Positions 17,692-28,416 of a stretch of 64,000 nucleotides of DNA are shown piece by piece; the stretch's first letter is position 1; each line of letters begins with the position of its first letter. Below the pieces are notes generated by a model that did no database searches, was not told where the DNA came from, and saw only the letters and a program-made list of their open reading frames with translations. Origin of the DNA: an uncultured Alphaproteobacteria bacterium (GTDB taxonomy: Bacteria > Pseudomonadota > Alphaproteobacteria > CAAHEQ01 > UBA3637); contig CALXWZ010000007.1 in assembly GCA_944392555.1 (NCBI GenBank), positions 1 through 64,000 of the forward strand. The letters are read 5' to 3'. The position numbers and the translations under genes are program-made.

Positions 17692-17706
17692 GAAGCGGGA
17701 GGGATA

Positions 17707-18831
17707 ATGGCGTATTACATTCAAAAAGGTAAAGAATTTATCACGGATAATTATCGCAGTTTAGATAGAGGATTGCTTTACAGTGTTTTTATCTTGATTT
17801 TATACGGTATCTTTTTGATTTTTGCGGCAGGTCCCGGCGTTGCCGAACGCACGAATCGCGAAACGTTTTACTTTATTTATCGTCAACTGATTTTTTTGGT
17901 GCCGGCAATCGGCGTTCTGTTTATAACGGCTTTCTTATCATTTCAGCAAATTCGCCGAGTGTGCGGATTGGTATTGGTGGCTTCCGTTTTATGTATGATT
18001 TGGGTTGTGTTGTTCGGCAGTGAGATTCAAGGGGCAAAACGGTGGATGTATTTCTTGGGCATCGGTTTACAACCATCTGAATTTGTTAAGCCGGCATTTG
18101 CCGTTGTGTGCGCATGGTTGTTGGCTTCGGGGCGGTTGATAAAACAATTCCCCGGGTATACGGCGTCATTCATATTATACGGCGTTGTTGCGGGATTATT
18201 GCTCTTGCAACCGGATGTGGGTATGTTTATTACGGTTTCGGGCATTTTTGCGTTGGAGCTGTTTTTATCGGGTATTCCGCTCATGTTGGTTAATATCTTG
18301 GGCGCGTTTTTCTTTTCCATGGCGGTGATGGCTTATTTTGTGTTTGACCACGTTCATCAACGGGTGGAGCGGTTTTTAAATCCCGAGCAAGGAATGGCGT
18401 ATCAGGTGGAAAAATCGTTGGAAACGTTGAAAAATGCGGGTTGGTTCGGAAAAGGGCCGGGAGAGGGTGTTGTTAAATACGAATTGCCTGACGCTCATAC
18501 GGACTTCATCGTTGCGGTGGCAGCGGAAGAATTCGGATTTATTTTAACGGTTTTTTTGGTGGGCGTATTTGCGTATATCGTTCTGCGCGGATTTTATTTG
18601 CTGAAACAAGAAAATAATCATTTTTGCCAACTGGCCGTCGGCGGGTTATTGACACAAATTGCAATTCAGGCTATTGTCAATATGGGTTCAACCTTAAATA
18701 TGCTGCCGACAAAAGGTATGACGCTTCCCTTTATTTCCTACGGCGGATCGTCATTAGTTTCCATCGGCTTTGCGTTCGGGATTATTTTGGGGTTGACGAA
18801 AAGCCACACGCTCAGTCGTGGTCTGGAATAA
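17707..18831 (+). CDS. ftsW: Septal peptidoglycan polymerase FtsW
   Basis: SEDS-family glycosyltransferase that polymerises lipid II at the septum together with FtsI. 374 residues, about ten membrane segments. Conserved parts: the GAKRWMYFLGIGLQPSEFVK region with the E/K pair, the extracellular loop with the catalytic Asp region (ELPDAHTDFIVAVAAEEFGF), and the C-terminal LPTKGMTLPFISYGGSSL. Ribosome binding site GGGAGG lies 5 bp upstream. It directly follows mraY; murD, normally between them, is missing. Confidence 0.97.
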   Translation: MAYYIQKGKEFITDNYRSLDRGLLYSVFILILYGIFLIFAAGPGVAERTNRETFYFIYRQLIFLVPAIGVLFITAFLSFQQIRRVCGLVLVASVLCMIWVVLFGSEIQGAKRWMYFLGIGLQPSEFVKPAFAVVCAWLLASGRLIKQFPGYTASFILYGVVAGLLLLQPDVGMFITVSGIFALELFLSGIPLMLVNILGAFFFSMAVMAYFVFDHVHQRVERFLNPEQGMAYQVEKSLETLKNAGWFGKGPGEGVVKYELPDAHTDFIVAVAAEEFGFILTVFLVGVFAYIVLRGFYLLKQENNHFCQLAVGGLLTQIAIQAIVNMGSTLNMLPTKGMTLPFISYGGSSLVSIGFAFGIILGLTKSHTLSRGLE

Positions 18832-18847
18832 GAAAGAGAGGTATCGG

Positions 18848-20017
18848 ATGGGAAATAAAAAAGTAAAACAATCACATAAAAAATCAAAACGCACTCCTCA
18901 ATCAAGCGGAGCGAAAACGGCGCATAAAAAGCCGTTGATTGTCGTCACGACGGGTGGAAGCGGCGGCCATATTTTTCCGGCGGAATCCATTGCGGGTGCT
19001 TTGCTGGAAGAAGGTTATTCGGTGGTGTTTATTACGGATAAGCGCGGTAATGCGTTTCATTCTTTACCGGGTGTAAAAACGTATCGGCTGATGGCGGAAC
19101 CCGTGGCACGGCGGTCGTTATTTCATAAAGCAACGGCATTTATCAAACTGTTTTTGGGATGCGTGCAGGCTATGATGTTATTACAAAAGTTAAAGCCGGC
19201 AATGGTAATCGGCGTGGGCGGATATGCCTCCTTCCCAACGGTTATGGCGGCACAAGTCGGACGGATTCCCGTTATTTTGCACGAACAAAATGCCGTTTTG
19301 GGGCGGGCGAACAGAATTTTGGCAAAGGGTGCAAAGTTGGTTGCCACGTCATTTGAACCGACGCTTTTGGTGCCGGAGGAAATTAAGCAGGTGCGCGTGG
19401 GCATGCCGGCACGCCCGCAAATTTTAGCAGTCTCACATGCGCCGTATCCGAAAGATGAAGATGAATTTCGTCTTTTGATTTTCGGTGGCAGTCAGGGAGC
19501 GATGTTTTTCAGCCGTAAGTTTCCGAGTGTGTTAGAAAAATTACCGGAATTTTTACAAAAGAAACTGGTAATTACACAACAGGCGCGTCCGGAAGATAAA
19601 GAGGATTTATTGAAATTTTATGCCGATAAGCCGTTTAAAAAAGTAACGGTTGATTCGTTTTTTAACAATATGCCCGAATTGTTAAAAGAATCGCACTTGA
19701 TTATTTCACGCGGTGGCGCATCCACGATTACGGAATTGGAAATTATCGGACGACCGGCGATTATCGTTCCGTTGCCGACGGCGGCGGATAATCACCAGAT
19801 GGAAAATGCTCGTCAATTTTGCGATTCAGGCGCCGGGTGGCTTGTGAACGAAAAATCGTTTGATGCGGATCAAGTGGCACAACGTTTGGCTGAGTTAATG
19901 CAGCAACCGGGTGTATTGGCGCAGGCGGCGGCGTGTGCGTATCGTCGGGCTCGGCCGACGGCGGCAAAAGATGTGGTGCGCTTGGCAGATGAGTTAATCG
20001 GAAAGGGAAGTAAATGA
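18848..20017 (+). CDS. murG: UDP-GlcNAc:lipid I GlcNAc transferase MurG
   Basis: Peripheral inner-membrane GT28 enzyme converting lipid I to lipid II. The start at ATG 18848 is supported by AAGAGAGG about 7 bp before it; an upstream ATG at 18818 lies within ftsW and has no site. 389 residues. The first 20 or so residues form a very basic extension (NKKVKQSHKKSKR). Then come the donor/acceptor motifs TTGGSGGHIFPAESIA, GVGGYASFPTVMAA, HEQNAVLGRANR, FGGSQGA and SRGGASTITELEIIGRPAIIVPLP, all typical. It ends with an ATGA overlap into murC. Confidence 0.97.
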   Translation: MGNKKVKQSHKKSKRTPQSSGAKTAHKKPLIVVTTGGSGGHIFPAESIAGALLEEGYSVVFITDKRGNAFHSLPGVKTYRLMAEPVARRSLFHKATAFIKLFLGCVQAMMLLQKLKPAMVIGVGGYASFPTVMAAQVGRIPVILHEQNAVLGRANRILAKGAKLVATSFEPTLLVPEEIKQVRVGMPARPQILAVSHAPYPKDEDEFRLLIFGGSQGAMFFSRKFPSVLEKLPEFLQKKLVITQQARPEDKEDLLKFYADKPFKKVTVDSFFNNMPELLKESHLIISRGGASTITELEIIGRPAIIVPLPTAADNHQMENARQFCDSGAGWLVNEKSFDADQVAQRLAELMQQPGVLAQAAACAYRRARPTAAKDVVRLADELIGKGSK

Positions 20018-21417
20018 AATTAACGTGTCCGCTGAAAAAAATTCATTTTATCGGAATCGGCGGTATCGGAATGAGTGCCATTGCCGAAATGTTGCTAGAT
20101 TTGGGTATATCGGTTCAAGGCTCGGATGAAAAAGAAAGCGGTAATACGATTCGGTTGCGGAAAAACGGTATTCCCGTTTTTATCGGGCATAAAGCCGAGC
20201 ATATCGGAGATGCGGATGCCGTGGTCATTTCAAGCGCCATTAAATCGGATAATCCCGAGTTAATGGAAGCCCATAAACGGCATTTACCTGTTGGACATCG
20301 TTCCGAAATGTTGGCGGAGATTTTGCATTATAAGCAAAGTATTTGTGTATCGGGCACGCACGGGAAAACAACAACTTCCTCTTTAATTGCCTGTATTTTG
20401 ATGACGGCGGGATTTGATCCGAGTTTTGTTATCGGCGGAATTTTAAATTCGCAACATTCCAATGCGCGCCTCGGAAAAGGGGATTATGTAGTTGTGGAGG
20501 CAGATGAATCGGATGGCTCATTTTTAAAATTGCCCACGAATTTATCGGTTGTGACGAATATAGAACCCGAGCATATGGATTATTACCATACGTTTGAAAA
20601 TATGAAAGGGGCGTATACGCTTTTCTTTAAAAATACGGCGTTTTACGGGGCGTGTATTGCGTGTATTGATCACCCGACCGTTCGCGAAGTGATTGATAAA
20701 GTTGATAATCGCAGATGTATCACTTATGGAACGGTAGCAGAAGCCGATGTGCGCGCGGTGAATATTCGGTTGATGAAAGGCGCGCAAGTATTTGATGTGG
20801 AGATTCGCTCCGAAGCGGGTATACGGCAGATTCGGGATGTGCAACTTTCCATGATTGGGAAACATAACGTGTTGAACGCATTGGCAGCCATCAGCGTAGG
20901 CATTTATTTGGGAATCGGCGAAAGCGTGATTAAAAAAGCGCTGGTTTCTTTTGAGGGAATCCAACGGCGGTTGACTTATCGGGGTGTTTTAAATCAAATG
21001 CCCGTCTATGATGATTATGGGCATCACCCGACGGAAATTAAAGCCACTTTAAAAGCCGTTCGGGAAAATACGAAAGGAAAAGTGATTGCCGTTTTTCAAC
21101 CGCACAGATACACGCGTTTACAGGATTTATGGGATAGTTTTTTAACGTGTTTTACTGATGCCGACGAAGTCTATGTTTGCGATGTTTACGGTGCGGGAGA
21201 AACACCGATAGAGGGAATAACGGCACCGGCATTTGCACGTATGCTCAATAAAACGCACGGTCATGCAACCTACTTGCCGTTTCTGGAAGATTTAACGGGT
21301 TTAACCGAACGATATACAAGTGCGGATACATTGGTTTGTTTGGGTGCCGGCAGTATATCGGCGCAAATCACCGCATTGCTGGAATCGCTTAAAGGAGAAG
21401 AAAAACATGGTGTTTGA
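20014..21417 (+). CDS. murC: UDP-N-acetylmuramate--L-alanine ligase MurC
   Basis: Cytoplasmic ATP-dependent ligase adding the first amino acid, L-Ala, to UDP-MurNAc. 467 residues. N-terminal Rossmann GIGGIGMSAIAEML; ATP loop GTHGKTT at 114-120; central NIEPEHMDYYHTFE; C-terminal QPHRYTRLQDLW. ATGA overlap with murG. The start of murB lies within its 3' end. Confidence 0.98.
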   Translation: MKLTCPLKKIHFIGIGGIGMSAIAEMLLDLGISVQGSDEKESGNTIRLRKNGIPVFIGHKAEHIGDADAVVISSAIKSDNPELMEAHKRHLPVGHRSEMLAEILHYKQSICVSGTHGKTTTSSLIACILMTAGFDPSFVIGGILNSQHSNARLGKGDYVVVEADESDGSFLKLPTNLSVVTNIEPEHMDYYHTFENMKGAYTLFFKNTAFYGACIACIDHPTVREVIDKVDNRRCITYGTVAEADVRAVNIRLMKGAQVFDVEIRSEAGIRQIRDVQLSMIGKHNVLNALAAISVGIYLGIGESVIKKALVSFEGIQRRLTYRGVLNQMPVYDDYGHHPTEIKATLKAVRENTKGKVIAVFQPHRYTRLQDLWDSFLTCFTDADEVYVCDVYGAGETPIEGITAPAFARMLNKTHGHATYLPFLEDLTGLTERYTSADTLVCLGAGSISAQITALLESLKGEEKHGV

Positions 21418-22366
21418 TGGTATGAAATGGAAAAGATGGTTTCATTCTTCCTTTCCGAAAAAAGAAAATTTAATGAAGCGTTTGCCACCCGTGCGGGGCA
21501 AGGTAAGCGCAAATGAGCCGTTGGCAAAAAAGAATTGGTTCGGTGTCGGCGGTGCGGCGCAGGTTTATTTTGAACCGGCCGATGCCTCGGATTTGGCTTT
21601 GATGATTCGGGAAATGCCTCCTGTTCCGCTCACGATTTTAGGCGCCGGCAGTAATGTGTTGATACGGGATGGGGGTATCCCCGGCATAACGGTTCACTTG
21701 GGGGCTCCGTTTGCGCAAATTCAGGTTGAAAAAGATAAAATAATTTGCGGTGCCGGTGCAAAAGTGATGGATGTTGCTCGTGTTGCCGAAAAGAATAATG
21801 TAAGCGGTTTTGAATTTTTATGCGGGATTCCCGGCTCCGTCGGCGGCGCGGTGCGGATGAATGCGGGCGCATACGGGGAGCAAATATCCGATAAATTGTT
21901 GGAGTTATCCGTTATTACGCCCGACGGCGATTTGCGAACGTTAACGCAAGATGAATTGCGTGATTCTTTCCAATATCGGAATTGTTTATTCCCAACGGGG
22001 TGGATATTCGTCGGCGCCGTATTTCAAGGAAAATATGTTGCGGATTCGGCGGTTATCAGCGAACGAATGGCACTGAATCGGCGTAAACGGGAAAACGGGC
22101 AACCGATGGGTGCGCGAACGGCAGGGTCTACATTTAAAAATCCCGAAGGAACACCGGCATGGCAACTGATTGATAAGGTGGGTATGCGTGGGGCGCGTCG
22201 CGGTGGGGCGGAAGTTTCGCAAAAGCATGCGAATTTTTTAATCAATTTAGGTCACGCAACGGCAAAAGATATTGAAATGCTCGGAGAGGAAATTCGCTCA
22301 AAAGTGTATGAAAAAGAGGGAATTACGCTTGAATGGGAAATTAAAAAATTGGGGGTTGATAAATGA
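21407..22366 (+). CDS. murB: UDP-N-acetylenolpyruvoylglucosamine reductase MurB
   Basis: FAD-dependent reduction of UDP-GlcNAc-enolpyruvate to UDP-MurNAc. The start at 21407 follows AAAGGAGAA and overlaps the murC end by 11 bp; the frame is open further upstream but without a site. 319 residues. FAD-binding TILGAGSNVLIRDGG, GIPGSVGGAVRMNAGAYG and the C-terminal GARTAGSTFKNPEG are present, with the Ser of the GSTFKNP motif as general acid. ATGA overlap with ddl. Confidence 0.97.
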   Translation: MVFDGMKWKRWFHSSFPKKENLMKRLPPVRGKVSANEPLAKKNWFGVGGAAQVYFEPADASDLALMIREMPPVPLTILGAGSNVLIRDGGIPGITVHLGAPFAQIQVEKDKIICGAGAKVMDVARVAEKNNVSGFEFLCGIPGSVGGAVRMNAGAYGEQISDKLLELSVITPDGDLRTLTQDELRDSFQYRNCLFPTGWIFVGAVFQGKYVADSAVISERMALNRRKRENGQPMGARTAGSTFKNPEGTPAWQLIDKVGMRGARRGGAEVSQKHANFLINLGHATAKDIEMLGEEIRSKVYEKEGITLEWEIKKLGVDK

Positions 22367-23271
22367 AGCGGGTTGTGGTGTTGGCAGGGGGAATGTCATC
22401 GGAACGCGAAGTATCGCTTGAAAGCGGACGGAGTGTATTAAAGGCGTTATCGGATAAAGGGTATCAGGCGATGATGTTAGATGTGCAAACACCGATTTCG
22501 GGGTTGGTATCGGCCTTGGAGCAACTCAAACCAGATGTTGTGTTTAATGCGTTGCATGGAAAATACGGTGAAGATGGCTGTGTTCAAGGATTACTGAATT
22601 TAATGAAAATTCCGTATACGCATTCGGGCGTGTTGGCATCGGCACTTTCAATGGATAAACAACGCGCCAAAACGCTGGCCAAAATGCATGGTATTGATGT
22701 GCCGAACGGCAGGTTAGTAACGTATGAGGATGTGGCAAATCGGCAAACGTTGCCCAAACCGTATGTATTAAAGCCGAATAATGAGGGCTCATCGGTTGAT
22801 GTATATATTATTCGGACGGAAGAAGACGAAAAATCTTTTTTATCTAAAAGAGTTGTTGACAAAACATTCTTAATGGAGGAATATATAGACGGCCGTGAAT
22901 TATCGGTTGTGGTAACGGATGAAGGCGCGGTCGGCGTTGTGGAGATTGTTCCCGTTGACGGTTTTTATGATTATGCGCATAAATACACGACGGGGGCGGC
23001 AACCCATATCATTCCGGCGCAAATACCTGAGAGCTGGACGCAGAAACTGATGACAGTGGCAGAAACGGTGCATCGGGTATTTGGGTGTCGGGGTGTATCG
23101 CGTTCCGACTTTCGGTTAGATGAAACAAAAGGTCGGGGTGTTTTTTTGGAATTAAACGCCAATCCGGGCATGACGGCGCTTTCGCTTGTTCCGGAGGTGT
23201 TGGCAAAGATGCGCGGTCAAAGTTATGCCGACTTTACGGCGCTTTTAGTTGAACGGGCAGGCTATGAATAA
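22363..23271 (+). CDS. ddl: D-alanine--D-alanine ligase
   Basis: ATP-grasp enzyme making D-Ala-D-Ala, the substrate of the MurF half of the fusion. 302 residues. N-terminal GGMSSEREVSLESGR, central ALHGKYGEDGCVQGLL and SMDKQRAK, ATP-grasp VLKPNNEGSSVDVYI and the C-terminal metal site FLELNANPGMT. ATGA overlap with murB makes coupled translation likely. Confidence 0.97.
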   Translation: MKRVVVLAGGMSSEREVSLESGRSVLKALSDKGYQAMMLDVQTPISGLVSALEQLKPDVVFNALHGKYGEDGCVQGLLNLMKIPYTHSGVLASALSMDKQRAKTLAKMHGIDVPNGRLVTYEDVANRQTLPKPYVLKPNNEGSSVDVYIIRTEEDEKSFLSKRVVDKTFLMEEYIDGRELSVVVTDEGAVGVVEIVPVDGFYDYAHKYTTGAATHIIPAQIPESWTQKLMTVAETVHRVFGCRGVSRSDFRLDETKGRGVFLELNANPGMTALSLVPEVLAKMRGQSYADFTALLVERAGYE

Positions 23272-23290
23272 CGGCAGACGGGAGTTATAA

Positions 23291-24127
23291 ATGGCAAAGC
23301 AGAGCAAGAAGAAAAAAGAACAGAAAGGCTTTTGGACGCTGAAACGGCGGATTTATGCCGGGCTGTTTGCCGTTGTAATTCTATCGGCCGTCGGCGGAAC
23401 GAGTTACTTTTTAACAACGCCACAAGGTAAAACCTTTATGAAAGAGGCAACGCAAACTTGGATGCGTATTCGCCAAAAAGCGCATTTAGAACTCAGCCAA
23501 GTGCCGATACAAGGCCATAATCGCACAACGCTGGAAGATATCAATGCTGTTCTTAAACTCACGCAAGGGATGCCGATTTTAGAGATAGATTTGGAGGAAA
23601 AAAGAGAGGCGATTGCAAAATTGCCGTGGATTCGCAGTGTGGTGATTGAACGGCAGTTGCCCGATATGATTATTATTCAGGTAACGGAAAAAGAGCCGAT
23701 AGCTATTTGGCAACATAATAAGAAATACTCACCGATTGATGAGCAAGGCGAGCCGATTGCGGATGATAAAACCGTTATTTCAAATGTTTTATTGGTGGTG
23801 GGTGAAGATGCGCCGAAGCATACACCGCAGTTGATTGAGCAATTAAGCAAATATCCTGATATTCAAAAACATGTGCGTTCGGCCGTCCGTGTCGGAAAAC
23901 GCAGATGGAATTTATATTTGAACGATGCAGAGCGTGGTATTGTGGTGCAATTACCCGAAACGGATATTGCAGATGCCTTGCGTCGATTGAGTGAGTTTAA
24001 CGAAACGGGGCAGATTTTAGAGCGGGATTTAAATGTGATTGATTTAAGATTGCGGGATCGTTTAATCGTGCGCAGTGAGGCATCCGTTCCCGCATCGGAA
24101 ACGAATAAAAAGAAGAGCGGAAGATAG
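23291..24127 (+). CDS. ftsQ: Cell division protein FtsQ
   Basis: Bitopic inner-membrane scaffold of the FtsQLB complex. 278 residues: a basic cytoplasmic N-terminus (AKQSKKKKEQKG), a membrane segment near residues 24-42, a POTRA domain (about 70-140, with IPIQGHNRTTLEDINAVL-like and LPWIRSVVIERQLPDMIIIQVTEKEPIAIW) and the beta domain. Ribosome binding site GGGAG is upstream of the ATG. Its position between ddl and ftsA is conserved. Confidence 0.94.
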   Translation: MAKQSKKKKEQKGFWTLKRRIYAGLFAVVILSAVGGTSYFLTTPQGKTFMKEATQTWMRIRQKAHLELSQVPIQGHNRTTLEDINAVLKLTQGMPILEIDLEEKREAIAKLPWIRSVVIERQLPDMIIIQVTEKEPIAIWQHNKKYSPIDEQGEPIADDKTVISNVLLVVGEDAPKHTPQLIEQLSKYPDIQKHVRSAVRVGKRRWNLYLNDAERGIVVQLPETDIADALRRLSEFNETGQILERDLNVIDLRLRDRLIVRSEASVPASETNKKKSGR

Positions 24128-24129
24128 CG

Positions 24130-25380
24130 ATGGTCAAAAAGAAAAAACTCAAATCGGTATTAACATTGTTGGATGTGGGCACTTCCAAAGTTTGCTGTTT
24201 GGTTGTGCGTTTCGGTGCCGACGATGTGCCCGAAGTCATCGGTACGGGATATGCGCCGGCCAGAGGGATTCATGCCGGGGCCATCGTTGATTTAAATGAA
24301 GCGACGGAGTGTATTCGCGAGGCGTTAAATCAGGCCGATACGCAAGCCGGACGGTTAACGACGAGTGTGATTGTCAATATCTCATCAACGCAATTAAAAG
24401 CGCACCATATTCAAAAGGAAATTGAGATAAATGACGGCCGACCGATTACGGCAAGTGATGTGCGTCGGTTGGTAGATGGCGTGATTGCTTCTTGTTTGGC
24501 TCAGGGTGATGAGGTAATTCATTCTTTCCCGCTCGGTTATACGGTTGACGGGGAACAAAATATTCAAGATCCGCGCGGATTATACGGCAATCGATTAGGT
24601 GTGCATATGCATATTATCACGCTTCCCGAAACGCAAACACGGAATTTAGTTGCCGTATTGGATCGGTGCCATGTTTCTATTGATATGAAGGTGGCAACGC
24701 CGTATGCTTCGGCATTGGCAACGGTGACGGAGGAAGAAAAAGATGTGGGTGTCACGGCTGTTGATTTCGGTGCCGGCACAACATCTTTGGCGATTTTTCT
24801 GGACGGCGGATTGGTACATTTGGATTTAATCCCCCAAGGCGGTGAGATTTTAACAAAAGACATTATGCGTGGATTAAATACCTCGTTTACGGTTGCCGAA
24901 AGATTGAAAACACTGCATGGAGCGTTGTTTTCATCACCGCGAGATGAAATTGATCGGCTGATTGTGCCCGTGTTAGGTGAGGAAGGAACGAATATACAAG
25001 TTCCGCAATCGGATTTAATTTCAATTATTATTCCGCGAGCCGAAGAGATTATAGAAAACGTGGGGCATATTTTTGAAAAGTATCCTTACTTTGTGGTGGC
25101 AACGAAGCATCTTGTATTAAACGGTGGCGGTAGTATGTTGCAAGGGATAAAGGAAAAAACCGGTGCCATTTTGGGAGGAACCGTTCGTATCGGGAAACCG
25201 CAAACCATCAGAGGGTTGCCCACGCAGTATGAGCCCTATACGTTTTCAACTTGCATCGGGTTGCTCAAATATGCAATGATTAAAGAAAAAAGTTTATTAA
25301 ATGAAAAATTTACATCTCAACCAACCCCTAAAAAAGGTCATATCGGAAAGGTAATGCAATGGCTAATTCAGAATTTTTAG
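24130..25380 (+). CDS. ftsA: Cell division protein FtsA
   Basis: Actin-like ATPase that anchors FtsZ to the membrane and recruits the divisome. 416 residues. Phosphate-1 motif [14 protein letters not shown], phosphate-2 [13 protein letters not shown], adenosine motif [13 protein letters not shown]. The C-terminus ends in a short amphipathic helix ([14 protein letters not shown]) typical of its membrane-targeting sequence. Its 3' end overlaps ftsZ by 22 bp. Confidence 0.97.
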   Translation: MVKKKKLKSVLTLLDVGTSKVCCLVVRFGADDVPEVIGTGYAPARGIHAGAIVDLNEATECIREALNQADTQAGRLTTSVIVNISSTQLKAHHIQKEIEINDGRPITASDVRRLVDGVIASCLAQGDEVIHSFPLGYTVDGEQNIQDPRGLYGNRLGVHMHIITLPETQTRNLVAVLDRCHVSIDMKVATPYASALATVTEEEKDVGVTAVDFGAGTTSLAIFLDGGLVHLDLIPQGGEILTKDIMRGLNTSFTVAERLKTLHGALFSSPRDEIDRLIVPVLGEEGTNIQVPQSDLISIIIPRAEEIIENVGHIFEKYPYFVVATKHLVLNGGGSMLQGIKEKTGAILGGTVRIGKPQTIRGLPTQYEPYTFSTCIGLLKYAMIKEKSLLNEKFTSQPTPKKGHIGKVMQWLIQNF

Positions 25381-27113
25381 AAGTACAGGAAAACGGTTTA
25401 TCCATCGGTTTGGCGTCGCCCGCGCCCGAGTTTTTGTTAACACCGAATATCGGTGTCATCGGTGTCGGTGGTGCCGGCGGAAACGCAATCAATAACATGG
25501 TGACGGCCGATTTGGGCGATGTTTCGTTTTTTGCAGCAAACACGGATGCACAAGCGTTATCCAAATCGTTGGTTGCAGATAAAATTCAGCTGGGCGTGAC
25601 GATTACGCAAGGCTTGGGAGCGGGAGCCAATCCGGAAGTCGGGCGTGCGGCGGCAACCGAAGCGGCGGACAAAATCAAAGAGTATTTAAAGGGATTGCAC
25701 TTATTGTTTATTACGGCCGGCATGGGTGGCGGAACGGGAACGGGTGCCGCTCCGGTGATTGCCAAACTCGCCAAAGATATGGGGATATTAACGGTGGGTG
25801 TTGTGTCTAAGCCGTTTCAATTTGAAGGGCGTAAACGGATGCAAACGGCAAATGACGGTATTAACGAATTAAAAAAATACGTGGATACGTTGATTGTGAT
25901 TCCGAACCAAAATTTATTCCGCATTGTCGCAAACGATACCACGTTTGCCGATGCGTTTAAAATTGCCGACGGTGTTTTGTGTCAAGGTGTGCGTTCCATT
26001 ACGGATTTAGTGATGAATCCCGGTATGATTAACTTGGATTTTGCGGATGTGAAAACGGTATTATCGTCTATGGGACGAGCCATGATGGGAACGGGTGAAG
26101 CCAGCGGTGAAAATCGGGCGGAAGTTGCCGTAGAGAAAGCCATTTCAAATCCGTTGCTGGATGATTCTTCTATTCAGGGCGCTAAGAGTATTTTAATCAA
26201 CATTTCGGGCGGATTGGATTTAACGTTGGCCGAAGTTGATTTGGCTGCGGAGAGGATTCGTCAGGAATTACACCAAGACGATGCCAACATTATTTTCGGA
26301 ACGTGTGCCGATGAAGCGTTGCATGGCAAAATCCGCGTATCGTTGGTAGCAACGGGTATTGATGATGACCCGACGGAAAAATATGTGCCTGCCACCGTTA
26401 AAACGGAAGAGCCGAAGGTGGTGGAAGTGCCGGTTGTGTCGGTAGCGGAAGAAGAAGCCGAGAGTGTGGAAATGCAAGAATCGTTGAATGAAGGGGAAAC
26501 GCAAGATGAATTTCCTTTAATTTCCGAAGCACCGATTGAACCGCGTGAAGCCGAAGAAGCATTCGGGCTGGATTTAAATGAAAATATCTCGTTTGACGAT
26601 ACAAATGCCAACTACAATATGGCGATTGAATTAACGGAAGCCTCTGTATCGCAACCACCGTTGTTTGATGAAGAAGTGCCCGATATTGCACCTGTTATTC
26701 CGGTAGAAAGCGTTCCTGAAATTAAAGAAAGCGTGAATATGGAAGCAAAAAAGGCGGATGCAAACGTAAAAGTTTCGCGCAGTAGTTTGTTTGATTTGTT
26801 GTTGCCACAGGGATTCATGGGAAAAACCGGTCGTCGGGAAAAAGAGCAACAGTCATCCTCGGCAGATGTGGCAACGCACGGTGCAACACCGCAACCCGCG
26901 AATGGCATGCCTTTAACGGGAGCGGCTTCTGCAAGCGGTATTCATATCGGCGGAAGCGGTATGATGAGCGGGGCGACAAGTGGCTCTGCCACACAAACGA
27001 ATAATGTCCCGAATATGGCAAATGCAACATCGCAATCGCCTGCAAAAAGCGGTTTATTTGATGACGACCCGTTTGAAAATGTTGATTTACCAGCGTTTTT
27101 AAGACGGCGTTAA
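25359..27113 (+). CDS. ftsZ: Cell division GTPase FtsZ
   Basis: Tubulin-like GTPase forming the Z ring. 584 residues. The globular GTPase (about residues 20-330) has [13 protein letters not shown], the tubulin signature GGGTGTG at 123-129, and the T7 loop [12 protein letters not shown] long, acidic then Ser/Ala-rich linker of roughly 220 residues follows, longer than in many FtsZ but common in alphaproteobacteria. The conserved C-terminal peptide DLPAFLRRR, which binds FtsA, closes the protein. The start lies inside the end of ftsA with AAAGG upstream. Confidence 0.98.
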   Translation: MANSEFLEVQENGLSIGLASPAPEFLLTPNIGVIGVGGAGGNAINNMVTADLGDVSFFAANTDAQALSKSLVADKIQLGVTITQGLGAGANPEVGRAAATEAADKIKEYLKGLHLLFITAGMGGGTGTGAAPVIAKLAKDMGILTVGVVSKPFQFEGRKRMQTANDGINELKKYVDTLIVIPNQNLFRIVANDTTFADAFKIADGVLCQGVRSITDLVMNPGMINLDFADVKTVLSSMGRAMMGTGEASGENRAEVAVEKAISNPLLDDSSIQGAKSILINISGGLDLTLAEVDLAAERIRQELHQDDANIIFGTCADEALHGKIRVSLVATGIDDDPTEKYVPATVKTEEPKVVEVPVVSVAEEEAESVEMQESLNEGETQDEFPLISEAPIEPREAEEAFGLDLNENISFDDTNANYNMAIELTEASVSQPPLFDEEVPDIAPVIPVESVPEIKESVNMEAKKADANVKVSRSSLFDLLLPQGFMGKTGRREKEQQSSSADVATHGATPQPANGMPLTGAASASGIHIGGSGMMSGATSGSATQTNNVPNMANATSQSPAKSGLFDDDPFENVDLPAFLRRR

Positions 27114-27143
27114 TTTTGAGACTATTGAAGACGCAGGAGGAAA

Positions 27144-28412
27144 ATGGATAACGCCATTGAAAGTCGCCTGACGGCATTTCGGATTGTGCGCGATGTTGTT
27201 TACTTCGGGAAAACAACGGATGATGCTTTTAGTGCTTGTAAACGGAGTGCGTTGGCGGAGAGTGATAAACATTTCGTGCGTCAACTTGCGTTGACAACCC
27301 TGCGTCATTACGGACAAATTCAATCTCTTATAGCGCATTTTTTAACAAAACCGTTGGGGCGCAAATTAAGAGATATACAACTTATCTTATCATTAGGGGT
27401 TGCGCAAATAATTTTTTTGCAAACACCGTCGCATGCGGCTGTTGATACGAGTGTCCGGCTTGTGAAACAAATGCAAAAAACGCCGTTTGCCGGATTAGTG
27501 AACGGTGTATTACGCCGGTTGGACCGCGAAAAAGCGAATCTGTCGATACCGAGTTGTGTAGAAAATTTGCCCGAGTGGCTGTTGCGTTCATGGCAGAAAA
27601 CATACGGAAAAGGTAAAACGCAAGCTATTGCTGAAAAACTTACGACCGAGCCGTTGCTGGATATTACCGTAAAAGAAAATCCGCTGGAATGGGCTGCTCG
27701 GTGGGGCGGTGTTGTTTTAGAAACGGGAACCGTGCGTGTAAATGCAGGGGAAGATATTACGAAACGGGCAGGCTATGAAACGGGAGAATGGTGGATACAG
27801 GAAGCCTCGGCTTCCATTCCGGCACAGTTGTTTCCGAGTGTTAAGGGAAAGCGGGTAGCGGATTTGTGTTCGGCGCCCGGTGGAAAGACGGCGCAGTTGG
27901 TGACCCACGGAGCGATTGTTGATGCGTATGATATATCCGAACGGCGGTTGAATCGTTTACGCGAAAATATCAATCGGCTGGGTATGAATGAATCTGTTCG
28001 CGTTTTTTGTGCGGATGTGTCCGAGTTAAAAGTCCGACCGGAAAATTTATACGATGCCGTTTTGTTAGATGCCCCTTGTTCCGCCACGGGAACTATTCGG
28101 CGCCATCCCGATTTATTATTTCATCGCACGGCGGATGATGTTATCCGATTAAGTTTATTGCAACGCACGCTATTGAAGAAAGCGGTTGAACTGGTAAAAC
28201 CCGGGGGATATATCGTTTATGCAACGTGTTCATTGCAGTCGGAAGAAAATGAAACGGTTGTGCAAGATGTTGTGCAGTGTTGCCCGATGATAAAACGCGT
28301 GGAATTGCCTGAAAAATGGGCGCGTTTTAAAAATAATGCCGGAGCATTGCAGGTGTTGCCGGATCAAGGACAAGATGGTTTTTATGCCACTTTACTCAGA
28401 AAAGATAAATAA
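27144..28412 (+). CDS. rsmB: 16S rRNA (cytosine967-C5)-methyltransferase RsmB
   Basis: SAM-dependent m5C methyltransferase for 16S rRNA C967. 422 residues: an N-terminal NusB-like RNA-binding domain (about 1-140) and a Rossmann methyltransferase domain with VADLCSAPGGKTAQL, LLDAPCSATGTIRRHPD (Cys312) and YATCSLQSEENE (Cys362, the expected nucleophile). Ribosome binding site AGGAGG lies before the ATG. It follows ftsZ by 30 bp on the same strand and may be cotranscribed. Confidence 0.94.
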   Translation: MDNAIESRLTAFRIVRDVVYFGKTTDDAFSACKRSALAESDKHFVRQLALTTLRHYGQIQSLIAHFLTKPLGRKLRDIQLILSLGVAQIIFLQTPSHAAVDTSVRLVKQMQKTPFAGLVNGVLRRLDREKANLSIPSCVENLPEWLLRSWQKTYGKGKTQAIAEKLTTEPLLDITVKENPLEWAARWGGVVLETGTVRVNAGEDITKRAGYETGEWWIQEASASIPAQLFPSVKGKRVADLCSAPGGKTAQLVTHGAIVDAYDISERRLNRLRENINRLGMNESVRVFCADVSELKVRPENLYDAVLLDAPCSATGTIRRHPDLLFHRTADDVIRLSLLQRTLLKKAVELVKPGGYIVYATCSLQSEENETVVQDVVQCCPMIKRVELPEKWARFKNNAGALQVLPDQGQDGFYATLLRKDK

Positions 28413-28416
28413 AACA

